A DNA stretch of 61,322 nucleotides from NCBI GenBank assembly GCA_027488855.1, contig JAIYAV010000079.1, positions 1 to 61,322 on the forward strand, in the 5' to 3' direction. The position numbers were made by a program, and so were the translations under genes. The DNA is from Saprospiraceae bacterium. GTDB taxonomy: Bacteria > Bacteroidota > Bacteroidia > Chitinophagales > Saprospiraceae. Positions 1 to 8,461 of the stretch are shown here, piece after piece. The notes below the pieces were generated by a model. The model saw only the letters and a list, made by a program, of their open reading frames with translations, did not search any database and was not told the origin of the DNA. The stretch's first letter is position 1. Every line of letters begins with the position of its first letter.

Positions 1-54
1 ACTAACAAATCGCCTCAAGTCTATTTTTTTATCAGTCGTTTTCAACTACCACAT

Positions 55-987
55 ATGCTCAATCGCCGCACCTTCCTCCACCAATCCGCCCTGCTCAGCA
101 TGGCCGCACCCTTTTTATCCAAAATGACGTTTGCACCCGCAGCACCCCTAGAAGTCCACGTCTTCTCCAAGCACCTCCAATTTCTCAATTACACCGAAAT
201 GGCCGCTGCCGCTGCCGACCTTGGTTTCAGTGGCATCGACCTCACCGTTCGCCCCGGAGGGCATGTAGAACCCGCCACAGTAGCCCAACAATTGCCCCGA
301 GCCGTTGAAGCCATTCGCCAAAAAGGGCTATTGTCTACACTCATGGTGACAGCGATCAACCATTTGCGCGATCCCCTCAACCAAACGGTGCTGGAAACCG
401 CAGCCCAGCAAGGCATCCAGCACTATCGACTAGGCTGGTATCAGTACCCTGATCAGTCGCCTCTTCCTGAAGCCCTGGAAAAGATGCAAAAAGATATGCA
501 GGCCCTGGCTAAATTGAACAAAAAACTGGGCTTAAAAGGGTCTTATCAAAACCACTCTGGCCTTTACGTAGGCGCATCAATTTGGGAGATTTGGGAATTG
601 TTGGAACATACAGCACCTGACTTCATGGGTTGCCAGTACGACATCCGCCACGCCTGGGTGGAAGGCGGGCAATCCTGGCAAACCGGACTCCGCCTCATCC
701 ATTCCCGCATCAATACCCTGGCCATCAAAGATTTTGTGTGGGAAAAAACAGCCAAAGGCTGGCAAGTCACCAATGTGCCCATCGGAACCGGGATGGTGAA
801 TTTTAAAACCTATTTCGGTTTACTCAAAAAGTACAACATTCAGGTACCCGTTTCCTTGCACTTTGAGTACGACCTGGGCGGGGCAGAGCACGGCAATAAA
901 GGCTTGGATGAAGCTACAAAACGGAAAGTATATGCTGCCATGCGCCAGGATCTGGAGCGAGTGCAGCAATTGTGGATGGAGGCATAA
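55..987 (+). CDS. Secreted sugar phosphate isomerase/epimerase-fold protein
   Basis: A 310-aa protein of the xylose-isomerase-like TIM barrel (AP endonuclease 2) superfamily. The N-terminus carries a twin-arginine-type signal (NRRTFL, then a hydrophobic stretch to about residue 27), so the folded protein is probably exported. Barrel signatures seen are LGFSGIDLTVRPGGHV near residue 55, the metal-ligand-like YQNHSG near 165, the QYDIRHA strand near 200, and IKDFVW near 226. The length suits the family. Tat-exported members are common in Bacteroidota and are usually tied to sugar or sugar-acid metabolism, but substrate cannot be told from sequence. It stands alone: the following gap is filled with short palindromes and the next gene is on the other strand. 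Confidence 0.8.
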   Translation: MLNRRTFLHQSALLSMAAPFLSKMTFAPAAPLEVHVFSKHLQFLNYTEMAAAAADLGFSGIDLTVRPGGHVEPATVAQQLPRAVEAIRQKGLLSTLMVTAINHLRDPLNQTVLETAAQQGIQHYRLGWYQYPDQSPLPEALEKMQKDMQALAKLNKKLGLKGSYQNHSGLYVGASIWEIWELLEHTAPDFMGCQYDIRHAWVEGGQSWQTGLRLIHSRINTLAIKDFVWEKTAKGWQVTNVPIGTGMVNFKTYFGLLKKYNIQVPVSLHFEYDLGGAEHGNKGLDEATKRKVYAAMRQDLERVQQLWMEA

Positions 988-1027
988 TTTGATAAATTCA
1001 CGTAAATTTTGAATTAACTGCGCAAAA

Positions 1028-1206
1028 TGTGCGACTTCTACGAAGTCGTGAAATCTTAACTACTACCTTTTTCTACCTTTTTCTACAAATGTGTGACCTC
1101 TCCGAGGTCATCAGATCGACTTCGTAGAAGTCGCACATTTGTAGAAGTCGTACATTTGTAGAAAATGTTGCAAATGAGTTTTTCACGACTTCGTAGAAGT
1201 CGCACA
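1028..1206. repeat. Cluster of short palindromic repeats
   Basis: The 20-mer GACTTCGTAGAAGTCGCACA occurs exactly at 1118-1137 and 1187-1206 and as its exact reverse complement at 1028-1047. Its core GACTTCGTAGAAGTC is itself a near-palindrome. Related pieces (GTAGAAGTCGTACATTTG, GACCTCTCCGAGGTC) lie between. The cluster separates the 3' end of the isomerase-like gene from the 3' end of the helicase gene, so it may form transcript-end hairpins. No open frame in it resembles a protein. Confidence 0.75.
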
Positions 1207-1250
1207 TTATCCATTGTCAAGGCAATTAATTCAAAATTCACGTAAAACAC

Positions 1251-2582
1251 CTAATCTTTCTTCTTCCGGTTCTCCCACTGCTTCCCGTACTTCTTCTTCA
1301 TTTCCGCCTGATAATCCCGCTTCACGTTCACCTTTTTGTTCTTATCCAATTTTTCATGAAAAGCGGGTCCAACATTTTTCTTCTGGGTGATTTTCACCTG
1401 AATCGTTTTCATGTTGATTTGTGGTTGCTCTTCGAGTAGCAGTTGTTCGGATAGCACCAAATCTTCGGGTAGCGGCAACTCAGGAATGCTAAAATTCATC
1501 AATTCCTCCGTGGCAGCCAGCAACTCCATTTCTTTGGGGGTAACGAAGGAGATCGAAATGCCTTTTTTATCCACCCGGCCGGTGCGGCCAATGCGGTGAA
1601 TGTAATTTTCAGGAGTATCGGGCATGTCAAAATTGAATACGTGGCTCACTTCCGACACATCGAGGCCGCGGGCAATTACGTCGGTGGCGATCAGTACCCG
1701 GCACTCGCCTGCTTGAAAGGCGTTGACTGCGGCAAAACGCGCAGGTTGCGATTTGTTGGAGTGAATGACTTGCACCTTCAGGCTCCATTCCCCGTTCAGG
1801 AATTCAAAAATGCGGTCAGCCAGGCTTTTTGTGGAGGTAAAAACCAGGACTTTATTCATCTCCGGGTTGTTGAGCAGCAGCAATCGGAGCAGGTTCAACT
1901 TGCTGAAAAAGTTGGGCACCGAGTACCGACTCTGGTCGATGTTGCTCAGCGGTGTGCCCATGGGCGCGGCTTCGATGCGCACCAATTCCGGAAAATAATC
2001 CTCAATCACAGCATTGACCTCTTCAGTGAGGGTCGCCGAAAACAGCAGGTTTTGGCGGCGATCAGGCAGTGCGTCAAAGATGTTTTTGAGTTGGGCGCGG
2101 AAGCCCAGGTTCAACATCTCGTCAAATTCGTCAATGACCAGTTTCTTGATACTCTGGCCTTTAAAAGCGCCGAGCAGTAGCAAGTCGTTCAAGCGGCCGG
2201 GAGTACCTACCAACACATCCGCGCCTTCCATCACCTGGGCAGCCTGGGGTTTGAGGTTCACACCCCCGTATACACCCACGGCCACGAGGCTCATGTATTT
2301 GCTCAGTTTTTCGATTTGTTCCACCACTTGCACCACCAACTCGCGGGTCGGCACAATGATCAGCAGTTGGGGTGTTTTTTTCTTGGCAAATTGGTATAGT
2401 CGCAGGCAGGGCAGCAGGTAAGCAAAGGTTTTACCTGTACCTGTTTGCGCCAAACCACATACATCTTTGCCCGCCATAATGACGGAAAAAGCCTTGGCCT
2501 GAATGGTGGTGGGCGTGCTCAAACCCAGGTCTTCCAGTGCATTCAGGAGTGGTTTGTTAAGATTTAAATCATTAAAAGTCAT
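1251..2582 (-). CDS. DEAD-box ATP-dependent RNA helicase (DEFD variant)
   Basis: A superfamily 2 RNA helicase acting on structured RNA in the cytoplasm. Starting at the ATG at 2582 gives a 443-aa protein beginning MTFNDLNLNK, the usual Q-motif start; an upstream in-frame ATG at 2663 would add 27 unconserved residues. Motifs in order are the Q motif (TPTTIQAKA), Walker A AQTGTGKT, PTREL, TPGRL, motif II, SAT in LLFSATL, and HRIGRTGR near residue 340. Motif II reads DEFD in place of DEAD. The C-terminus is a short basic tail rich in Lys, typical of Bacteroidota RhlE/CshA-like helicases. The gene is transcribed away from the beta-lactamase-fold gene. Confidence 0.92.
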   Translation of the reverse strand: MTFNDLNLNKPLLNALEDLGLSTPTTIQAKAFSVIMAGKDVCGLAQTGTGKTFAYLLPCLRLYQFAKKKTPQLLIIVPTRELVVQVVEQIEKLSKYMSLVAVGVYGGVNLKPQAAQVMEGADVLVGTPGRLNDLLLLGAFKGQSIKKLVIDEFDEMLNLGFRAQLKNIFDALPDRRQNLLFSATLTEEVNAVIEDYFPELVRIEAAPMGTPLSNIDQSRYSVPNFFSKLNLLRLLLLNNPEMNKVLVFTSTKSLADRIFEFLNGEWSLKVQVIHSNKSQPARFAAVNAFQAGECRVLIATDVIARGLDVSEVSHVFNFDMPDTPENYIHRIGRTGRVDKKGISISFVTPKEMELLAATEELMNFSIPELPLPEDLVLSEQLLLEEQPQINMKTIQVKITQKKNVGPAFHEKLDKNKKVNVKRDYQAEMKKKYGKQWENRKKKD

Positions 2583-2668
2583 AAGCCTGCGGTAATTTGG
2601 CCGCAAAGGTAGGCTTAAACGGGGATTCTTTTTTAGAAAAGTTGAGAAGAATTGAGTGCGCATAATTT

Positions 2669-2763
2669 CTAAGGTGTCCTTAGGTGCCTTAGGTGGTTCA
2701 AATTGAATGGCCCTTCGGGCCGGTTTATTAGTGAACCACCTTAGACACCTTAGAACACCTTAG
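2669..2763. repeat. Long palindrome, AGGTG/CACCT family copy 1
   Basis: Two 32-bp arms (2669-2700 and 2732-2763) are near-perfect reverse complements built from iterations of CTTAGGTG. They surround a loop with its own GGCCCTTCGGGCC hairpin at 2709-2721. A second copy with the same inner hairpin lies at 11628-11724. Here the element sits between two divergent genes (helicase and beta-lactamase-fold fusion), so it is unlikely to act only as a terminator. The remaining 2764-2902 stretch holds no gene I can see. Confidence 0.85.
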
Positions 2764-2902
2764 GGAAAATGCACCAAAGATGCTTTATGGTAGAAAAATT
2801 GTATCATTTGTGCTTAAATCAACACTTCCCTGAATGTGGTGCACTACATTTTCGCCGCATTTTTATATTTTTCCCACCCAATCGCATCACCAAACCTACA
2901 CC

Positions 2903-5245
2903 ATGAGAGCTACCATACTGTTCCTCCTCCTCAGCGTCAATCTTTTTGCCCAAAAACCCGCTACCCTACCCCGCAGCACGCCCGAAGCGGAAGGCGTTTC
3001 CTCCCAGGGCATCATCAATTTTTTGGAAGCCGCTAAAGCCAGCAAACACGAGTTTCATAGCTTTATGATCCTGCGCCACGGCAAGGTCATCGCCGAGGGT
3101 TGGTGGAATCCCTATCGCCCGGATCTCAAACACACCATGTATTCGGTCAGCAAAAGTTTTACCGCCACCGCTGTCGGTTTTGCAGTATCCGAAAAGCTCC
3201 TGAGCGTCAACGATAAAGTCATCTCTTTTTTCCCCGACGATTTACCCGCCAATGTCAGTCCCAATCTGGCTGAACTGCGCATCAAAGACCTGCTCAGCAT
3301 GAGTGTAGGCCACGATAAAGACCCCACCGGGCCACTAGTCGGAGAAAAAAACTGGGTGGAGGCTTTCCTACAAATCCCAGTACCGCACAAACCCGGCACC
3401 AAGTTTGTCTACAATTCGGTAGCCACCTTTATGCTCTCCGCCATTGTGCAAAAAGTGACCAAACAAAAAATCCTCGATTACCTCCAGCCCCGTTTGTTCA
3501 CTCCGCTGGGCATTCAGGGCATCGATTGGGAAGTCAATCCACAGGGGATCAACGTAGGTGGTTGGGGCTTGCGGCTCAAAACCGAAGACATGGCCAAATT
3601 TGGTCAGTTGTTTTTGCAAAAAGGCGTATGGCAGGGCAAACAAATCCTGCCCGCCGCTTGGGTTGAAGAAGCCAGCACCATGAAAATCATGCAAAACCCC
3701 GATGCACCCGCCGAGCAAATGAAATCCAGCGACTGGCTGCAAGGCTATTGCTACCAAATGTGGCGCAGTCGGCACAACTCCTACCGGGGCGACGGTGCCA
3801 ACGGCCAATACATCCTCGTGTTGCCGGAGCAGGATGCGGTGATCATCGCTACCGCCGAAGCACCCGATATGCAGGGCGAAATCAACCTGATTTGGGAACA
3901 CCTGCTGCCCGCTTTTAAGCCTAAAAAACTGCCTGCTGAACCCAAGGTACGGGCTGCCTTGGGGGCTAAAATTGCGGGCTTGTACCTGCCTTTGCCGCCC
4001 AAAAGCCCCATTTCGGCTACTCAAGCCAGTTTGAATGGCAAAAACTACGGCGTGTTTACGGGCAACAAAAACCTGCAACAGGTCAGTTTTGATTTTGTCG
4101 ACAAAATTGCCTACCTGAATCTACAAACCGATACTGCCCTGCACCGCATCGCCTTTGGATTTGGGCAATGGATCGAAGGTACCACCACCAAACTCGGCCC
4201 TTATCTCGTAGCAGGAGCACAATCCAATCGCGTGGGCATTGGCCCTTACAAAGTCGCAGGTGCCTACGTTTGGAAAGACGATAAAACGATTGAACTCACC
4301 CTGCGCTACATCGAAAGTCCCCATACCGAAACGATTGTGTGCAGCTTGGATGGCGATTACTTGAGTCTGGATTTCCAAAGTATTTTCAACCGCAACAACA
4401 ACCAACGCCCCATTGCTAAAGCGGTACTGGCCCCAAAAACGAGCAACCCAGCTCGCCTGATTGTGCGCGGCGACGACATGGGTTATTCACACTCTGGCAA
4501 CGAGGCGCTGATCAAGTGTTACCGCGAAGGCATCCAAACTTCGATTGAGGTGATTGTGCCTTCTCCCTGGTTTCCGGAAGCAGTGAAAATGCTGGCACAA
4601 AACCCGGGAACCGACGTTGGCCTGCATTTTGCGATCACCAGCGAGTGGGACAACATCAAGTGGCGGCCCCTCACGGATGCCCCCAGTCTGCGCAATACCG
4701 ATGGGTATTTTTACCCGATGATATATCCCAATGCCTATTACCCAAACCAGTCGGTGATGACCAATGCCTGGAAAATTGAGGACATTGAAAAGGAACTTCG
4801 GGCGCAGATTGAAATGGCAAAAAAATACATTCCCAACCTGAGCCACATTTCTGGGCACATGAACAGCACGGGTTTTGACCACGCCGTAAAGGCCATGGCC
4901 CGCCGGGTAGCTGCCGAGTACAAGCTGCCCACGGTGGATGTGGACGCCATGCAGGATCACCAAATCAGCTACACGGGTTTTGAGTTCGGCAAAAAAACGA
5001 CTGAGCAACGCATCCAGGGCTTCATCGACATGTTGGACAAACTGGAAGCGGGCAAAACTTACGTCTACGTGGAACACCCCGGCCTCGACAACGATGAATT
5101 GCGGGCCATTCACCACATTGGGTATGAAGATGTGGCGCAGGGTCGACAGGATGTAACCACCATTTTTACCAGTGAAAAGGTGAAGGAGGCGTTGGTGAAA
5201 AAGGGGATAAAATTGGTGAGTTATCGGGAGGCGTTGAAACGGTAA
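2903..5245 (+). CDS. Serine beta-lactamase-fold hydrolase fused to YdjC/ChbG-type deacetylase
   Basis: A 780-aa secreted two-enzyme fusion. The ATG at 2903 begins a clean signal peptide (MRATILFLLLSVNLFAQ). Residues about 20-355 are a class C beta-lactamase/esterase domain with the catalytic SxxK (SVSK, near 85) and YNS (near 170). A roughly 130-residue beta-rich linker domain of the kind often found after such hydrolases follows. From about residue 525 a ChbG/HpnK (YdjC) carbohydrate deacetylase domain starts at RGDDMGYSHSGNEA, with metal ligands DD and later GLHFAITSEW and HISGHMN. Family knowledge says YdjC proteins remove acetyl groups from oligosaccharides; the fusion suggests sequential de-esterification or deacylation of one substrate outside the cytoplasm (inference). 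It appears monocistronic. Confidence 0.88.
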   Translation: MRATILFLLLSVNLFAQKPATLPRSTPEAEGVSSQGIINFLEAAKASKHEFHSFMILRHGKVIAEGWWNPYRPDLKHTMYSVSKSFTATAVGFAVSEKLLSVNDKVISFFPDDLPANVSPNLAELRIKDLLSMSVGHDKDPTGPLVGEKNWVEAFLQIPVPHKPGTKFVYNSVATFMLSAIVQKVTKQKILDYLQPRLFTPLGIQGIDWEVNPQGINVGGWGLRLKTEDMAKFGQLFLQKGVWQGKQILPAAWVEEASTMKIMQNPDAPAEQMKSSDWLQGYCYQMWRSRHNSYRGDGANGQYILVLPEQDAVIIATAEAPDMQGEINLIWEHLLPAFKPKKLPAEPKVRAALGAKIAGLYLPLPPKSPISATQASLNGKNYGVFTGNKNLQQVSFDFVDKIAYLNLQTDTALHRIAFGFGQWIEGTTTKLGPYLVAGAQSNRVGIGPYKVAGAYVWKDDKTIELTLRYIESPHTETIVCSLDGDYLSLDFQSIFNRNNNQRPIAKAVLAPKTSNPARLIVRGDDMGYSHSGNEALIKCYREGIQTSIEVIVPSPWFPEAVKMLAQNPGTDVGLHFAITSEWDNIKWRPLTDAPSLRNTDGYFYPMIYPNAYYPNQSVMTNAWKIEDIEKELRAQIEMAKKYIPNLSHISGHMNSTGFDHAVKAMARRVAAEYKLPTVDVDAMQDHQISYTGFEFGKKTTEQRIQGFIDMLDKLEAGKTYVYVEHPGLDNDELRAIHHIGYEDVAQGRQDVTTIFTSEKVKEALVKKGIKLVSYREALKR

Positions 5246-5275
5246 AACACGGGTTTTGGCTGTGTCAAGGTTTTA

Positions 5276-5475
5276 TTTCACCACGACGTCACGACGAACA
5301 CGACGTTTTGCGCTTCGCGCTATTGCGCCTTCGGCGTTGAGCGGCATTAATTAGGAGAACGGATGACACGGATAAAAGCGGATTAGAACGGATAAATTGT
5401 TGGTTACCTATCATTTATCCGTTCTAATCCGCTTTTATCCGCGTCATCCGTTTTCCTATTGTTGTCGCTTTCAGC
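5276..5475. repeat. Long palindrome, GGATAAAAGCGGATT family copy A
   Basis: Arms at 5354-5397 and 5413-5456 (44 bp, a few mismatches) are inverted copies containing CGGATAAAAGCGGATTAGAA. The left flank (5278-5320) carries ACGACGAACACGACG and TTTTGCGCTTCGCGC, the same words found in the ends of copy C at 10741-11026. Copy B lies at 6330-6530. This accounts for most of the 336-bp gap after the fusion gene; small open frames across it are by-products of the repeat. Confidence 0.85.
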
Positions 5476-5581
5476 TTTAAAGGGGGACTTGAGTTTGCTG
5501 CGTTGAGCGGACCTAAATAAACCTTCAGGGGAACTTTTGTGCCTTTTTTTTGCTTGACAGGATTTACAACCTAAACCTAAA

Positions 5582-6316
5582 ATGGACTCAATCCCTTTTA
5601 CCGACCCCGTACTATTTCTAGAGTTTTTTGTCCGGGAAGTCACTTATTTCGGAAGCGACCAGTCTGCAAAATTCCCGGCTGGAACGCTGTTTTATCAAGG
5701 TGAAAGTCAGGCACGCAGTGGGCAGCTCCCCAGTTTCCGAGAAGACGCTTTTTGGGAAAAACCCCAAACCATTCTCCCCCGAGAAAAGAGTTTTGGATTC
5801 GTGGACGGCCAACCCAGTTTATTGGCTTCCCAAAAGGGATACTTCTTGGATTGGATCGAAAAAAATCCCCTCGACGCCCTGCTTTGCATCGGACGCGAAG
5901 CCTGGATGGAGGATCAATGGATCCGGGAAAACGATCGGGAAGCTTTTTCTGTTTTGCACCCAGGGATCAGCCGCTTTACCGACATTGTCAATCATGCCCC
6001 CTTCCGGTTCAATGTTTGGGAACAGGATGAGGCAGGAAGTTTGCTGACCAGTTTTCCAGGCTCAGAAGTGCGGCAAACCCTGGAAGTGGGCAACACCTAT
6101 TTGTTCCTCTGCCGTCAGGAGGAATACAAGGATCAAGGGTACCTGGTGAATCCCAATCGCAACCTTGTTTTGTTTGTGAAAAATCATGGGTTGCATCGGG
6201 CGATCAGGTTGGTTTCAAAGGCAGAGTTTGAGGGGTATGATGTGGCTAATTTGTGCACCGAACCCTACAAATTAAGGGATCACCGGAAAAGCAGGTTTAA
6301 ATATTTGTTGGGGTAA
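5582..6316 (+). CDS. Hypothetical protein, 244 aa
   Basis: I do not recognise this family. The protein is soluble-looking, with no signal peptide or membrane segment, rich in aromatic residues (FLEFFVREVTYF near the N-terminus, KNHGLHRAIRLV near the C-terminus). The ATG at 5582 follows the palindromic repeat directly and the stop precedes the next copy of that same repeat, so the gene is bracketed by two related palindromes. An overlapping frame on the same strand is shorter and has unnatural composition. Codon use resembles its neighbours. Confidence 0.6.
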   Translation: MDSIPFTDPVLFLEFFVREVTYFGSDQSAKFPAGTLFYQGESQARSGQLPSFREDAFWEKPQTILPREKSFGFVDGQPSLLASQKGYFLDWIEKNPLDALLCIGREAWMEDQWIRENDREAFSVLHPGISRFTDIVNHAPFRFNVWEQDEAGSLLTSFPGSEVRQTLEVGNTYLFLCRQEEYKDQGYLVNPNRNLVLFVKNHGLHRAIRLVSKAEFEGYDVANLCTEPYKLRDHRKSRFKYLLG

Positions 6317-6329
6317 GGAAACGGGAGGA

Positions 6330-6530
6330 TGTTTAGCGCCTCGCCTTCGGCGAAGAGCGGCATTAATGGGAGAACGGATGACGCGGATAAAAGCGGATTA
6401 GAACGGATAAATTTGTGCTTGCCCGAAATATGATCCGTTCTAATCCGCTTTTATCCGCGTCATCTGTTCTCCTATTGTTGTCGCTTTTAGCAAAAAGAGG
6501 CGAAGCCTCAACAGCGCGAAACGTATAAAA
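6330..6530. repeat. Long palindrome, GGATAAAAGCGGATT family copy B
   Basis: Arms at 6369-6408 and 6433-6472 (40 bp, one mismatch) are inverted repeats with the CGGATAAAAGCGGATTAGAA core. Outer parts CGCCTTCGGCG on the left and AAAAGAGGCGAAGCCTCAA on the right match the right half of copy C. The rest of the gap, 6531-6636, contains nothing I can identify. Confidence 0.85.
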
Positions 6531-6636
6531 CATTGTGATCCTCATCTATGCTTATCCATTAGCTGAAGCTACGGGCAATTCATGTCCTCCGCTTCCAATA
6601 AACAAAAATGTCCAGTAGCAGTACCATATTCACGAC

Positions 6637-7371
6637 ATGAACCATAACATCAGCACCTATCGCTCCCTGTTGCACCTGGTGGCTTTGGACAAAACCGACC
6701 ATGAACTCAAAGCCATCGGCGAACTTTTTTTAAGTGCGATGCGGGACTGGCCATCGGATGAACGTTTGAATATTCCAGAGTCCATCGCTGTGTTTAAACT
6801 CAATTTTGGCGACCCGCTTACGGTGGAAAATACCGCGCGTTACCATGGACGTGGGACTGACTGGACCTGGAAAGGGGAAGCGGGAGTCTCCTTGTCCCAA
6901 ATGATGGAACACGCCCTAAAACACTTCGGCCTGACTGATTTTGACGCCATCATCGAGCTGCTGCTGAGCCATTATGCCCGGCAATTCCTGCTCAGCGGCA
7001 CCCGAAAGCCTCTCCGAAGCAGGGGCTATACCTACTTCCAGGTCTCAGATGGGGCCTTGAGCGAGGCGGATCAGGTGCATTGGCAAAACACCATGGCCAG
7101 CTATGGCTTGGACACTCAAGACAATACCTGGAGCATCGAAATGCCCTTGAGTATGAACCTTGGTCAGTACCAATTGATCAAAAATTGCATCAATCGACTG
7201 GCACCACTGAAAGTCCAATTGATGGAGGCCAAAGCGGCTTTTCCGGATTTACAATATGAGGTAAATCTGGTACTTTGGACCAAAGAAGAGAATTTCCGCC
7301 TCGACCAGGCCCAAATTCAGTGGCTGAGCGAGCTGGGGGCGGGACTGGATGCTGAGGTGTTTCCGATGTAA
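6637..7371 (+). CDS. Hypothetical protein, possibly DUF4279-like, 244 aa
   Basis: A soluble 244-aa protein without signal peptide. Its ending, LDQAQIQWLSELGAGLDAEV, has the pattern seen at the end of DUF4279-type proteins (a strand followed by LaeLGadLDidiY); this is a weak similarity judged by eye. The first half mentions SIAVFKLNFGDPLT and a WTWKGEAG segment and may form a separate alpha/beta region. It lies upstream of the tRNA-Arg gene and is not obviously in an operon with the previous unknown gene. Confidence 0.6.
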   Translation: MNHNISTYRSLLHLVALDKTDHELKAIGELFLSAMRDWPSDERLNIPESIAVFKLNFGDPLTVENTARYHGRGTDWTWKGEAGVSLSQMMEHALKHFGLTDFDAIIELLLSHYARQFLLSGTRKPLRSRGYTYFQVSDGALSEADQVHWQNTMASYGLDTQDNTWSIEMPLSMNLGQYQLIKNCINRLAPLKVQLMEAKAAFPDLQYEVNLVLWTKEENFRLDQAQIQWLSELGAGLDAEVFPM

Positions 7372-7443
7372 GGGAATGCTTTTTGAAAAAATCTTATCTT
7401 GGGATTTGAAGTATTTTCTACTTTTGCCTGGGTGCGTTAGAAT

Positions 7444-7515
7444 GGTCTCATAGTTCAACGGATAGAATAGGAGTTTCCTAAACTCTAGATACAGGTTCGA
7501 TTCCTGTTGGGACCA
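7444..7515 (+). tRNA. tRNA-Arg (anticodon CCT)
   Basis: A complete cloverleaf can be folded. The acceptor stem pairs GGTCTCA with TGGGACC, the D stem GTTC with GAAT, the anticodon stem GGAGT with ACTCT around the loop TTCCTAA, and the T stem ACAGG with CCTGT around TTCGATT. The anticodon CCT reads AGG. The discriminator base is A at 7515 and CCA is not encoded. Total length is 72 nt with a four-base variable region. Confidence 0.93.
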
Positions 7516-7633
7516 CTTTCTGATTTGAATAGATCTTAGTTTTATTGGTTCGCAGGTAGACCATCACATTTACTTGGGCAATGTTTATATTATCTCCATA
7601 ACCAATGCGTTTATTATTGGTCACCCATCAAAC

Positions 7634-7972
7634 CTACACAAACCTCTCCCGATAAGCCTCAATAATACGTACCGCCTCAGCCTCACTCTGCCCTTCTGCT
7701 TGTAGATAAGCGCGCAGCATTTCCACTAGCCTTTCGGGGCTGACATCTACCAGTAGGGCTATTTTCTCCAGGGAAAACTCTTGGAGTGCCCAGAGTTTGT
7801 GAACGAACACTTGTTTTTCCAGTTCGATACCCTGTTCGATACCCTTTTCAATGCCTTCTTCGATACCCTTCAAAAAAAGGCCGTCAGTTTCGATGTCATA
7901 GTGAATCGTCATGGCTTCCACTTCGGTTTTTACGATGAGTTCCATTTTTCTTAAACGTGATAAAATTAACAA
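7634..7972 (-). pseudogene. 5'-truncated Rpn/PD-(D/E)XK transposase-like protein, C-terminal part
   Basis: The 112-aa frame matches the C-terminal region of Rpn-family proteins: a short LILSRLRKME helix, the stretch HYDIETDGLFLKGIEEGIEK, an imperfect GIE(E/K/Q) repeat coiled region, and a helix-turn-helix-like tail (FSLEKIALLVDVSPERLVEML). Full-length relatives are about 250-320 aa with an N-terminal nuclease domain, which is missing. Reading upstream the frame continues only four residues (SKQL) before a TAG. The upstream DNA at 8085-8263 is a long palindrome rather than nuclease code. I therefore regard it as a decayed remnant, though a short expressed protein starting at an internal ATG cannot be excluded. 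Confidence 0.65.
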
Positions 7973-8084
7973 TTGTTTTTGACTATTTGTCGCAATGGTA
8001 AACCTGTGATGTGATGAAAAAGCGCATAATGAAGCAGGTTTCGCTCAGGCATAAAAAGCTGGACGCGCGGTAGGCTCCAAAGCC

Positions 8085-8263
8085 TGCGACCGTCGAGCTT
8101 GACGCCGCAGACGTCAGCAAAAGACCCACGAGCGCCCACGTAGTAGCTAGTAAAATGTCAAACATAAACGAAATCCCCCGCCAAGCCTAACACCCTACTC
8201 GCCACTCCGTGGGCGCTCGTCGATCCCAAAATGCTCGCTGCGCGAGCGGGCTCGACGGTCGCA
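8085..8263. repeat. Nested palindrome between Rpn remnant and FG-GAP gene
   Basis: Two pairs of arms nest symmetrically: TGCGACCGTCGAGC at 8085-8098 with its exact complement at 8250-8263, and ACGAGCGCCCACG at 8128-8140 with its exact complement at 8208-8220. The GC-rich element lies where the 5' part of the Rpn-type gene should be. The remaining gap to 8461 shows no gene. Confidence 0.8.
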
Positions 8264-8461
8264 GATACCTAAATCCTACGCTTAGCCGAGCAGCTCTCCA
8301 AAACCTTTCCCAAGCGCCTCTTTAAGCTCCCCCCACCCCCACCTATTAAACTTTTTTTTAATTTCCCTTCCCCTCCCACCCTCTTTGGCATCACTTTTGT
8401 AAACGCTAAAGCAACTTCCAACGTTATCAGGAAGGAATACCGTTCAAAACAACATAGAAAG

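Noticed and set aside
1028-1206. Possible CRISPR array because of regularly recurring 20-mers
   Set aside because: Repeat spacing is irregular, one copy is inverted, there are only three exact copies, and no cas gene is in the window.
1596-2180. 194-aa plus-strand open frame over the helicase gene
   Set aside because: It lies wholly inside a gene with all helicase motifs, has no recognisable domain, and looks like a complementary-strand shadow of GC-rich coding DNA.
5404-5643. 79-aa minus-strand frame containing DDADKSGLERI
   Set aside because: It arises from the palindromic repeat (the same peptide appears at 6363-6545) and overlaps the start of the unknown gene at 5582.
7983-8165. 60-aa minus-strand frame with hydrophobic stretch before the Rpn remnant
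   Set aside because: It overlaps one arm of the palindrome 8085-8263 and ends by a stop before the remnant; no membrane-protein family is recognised.
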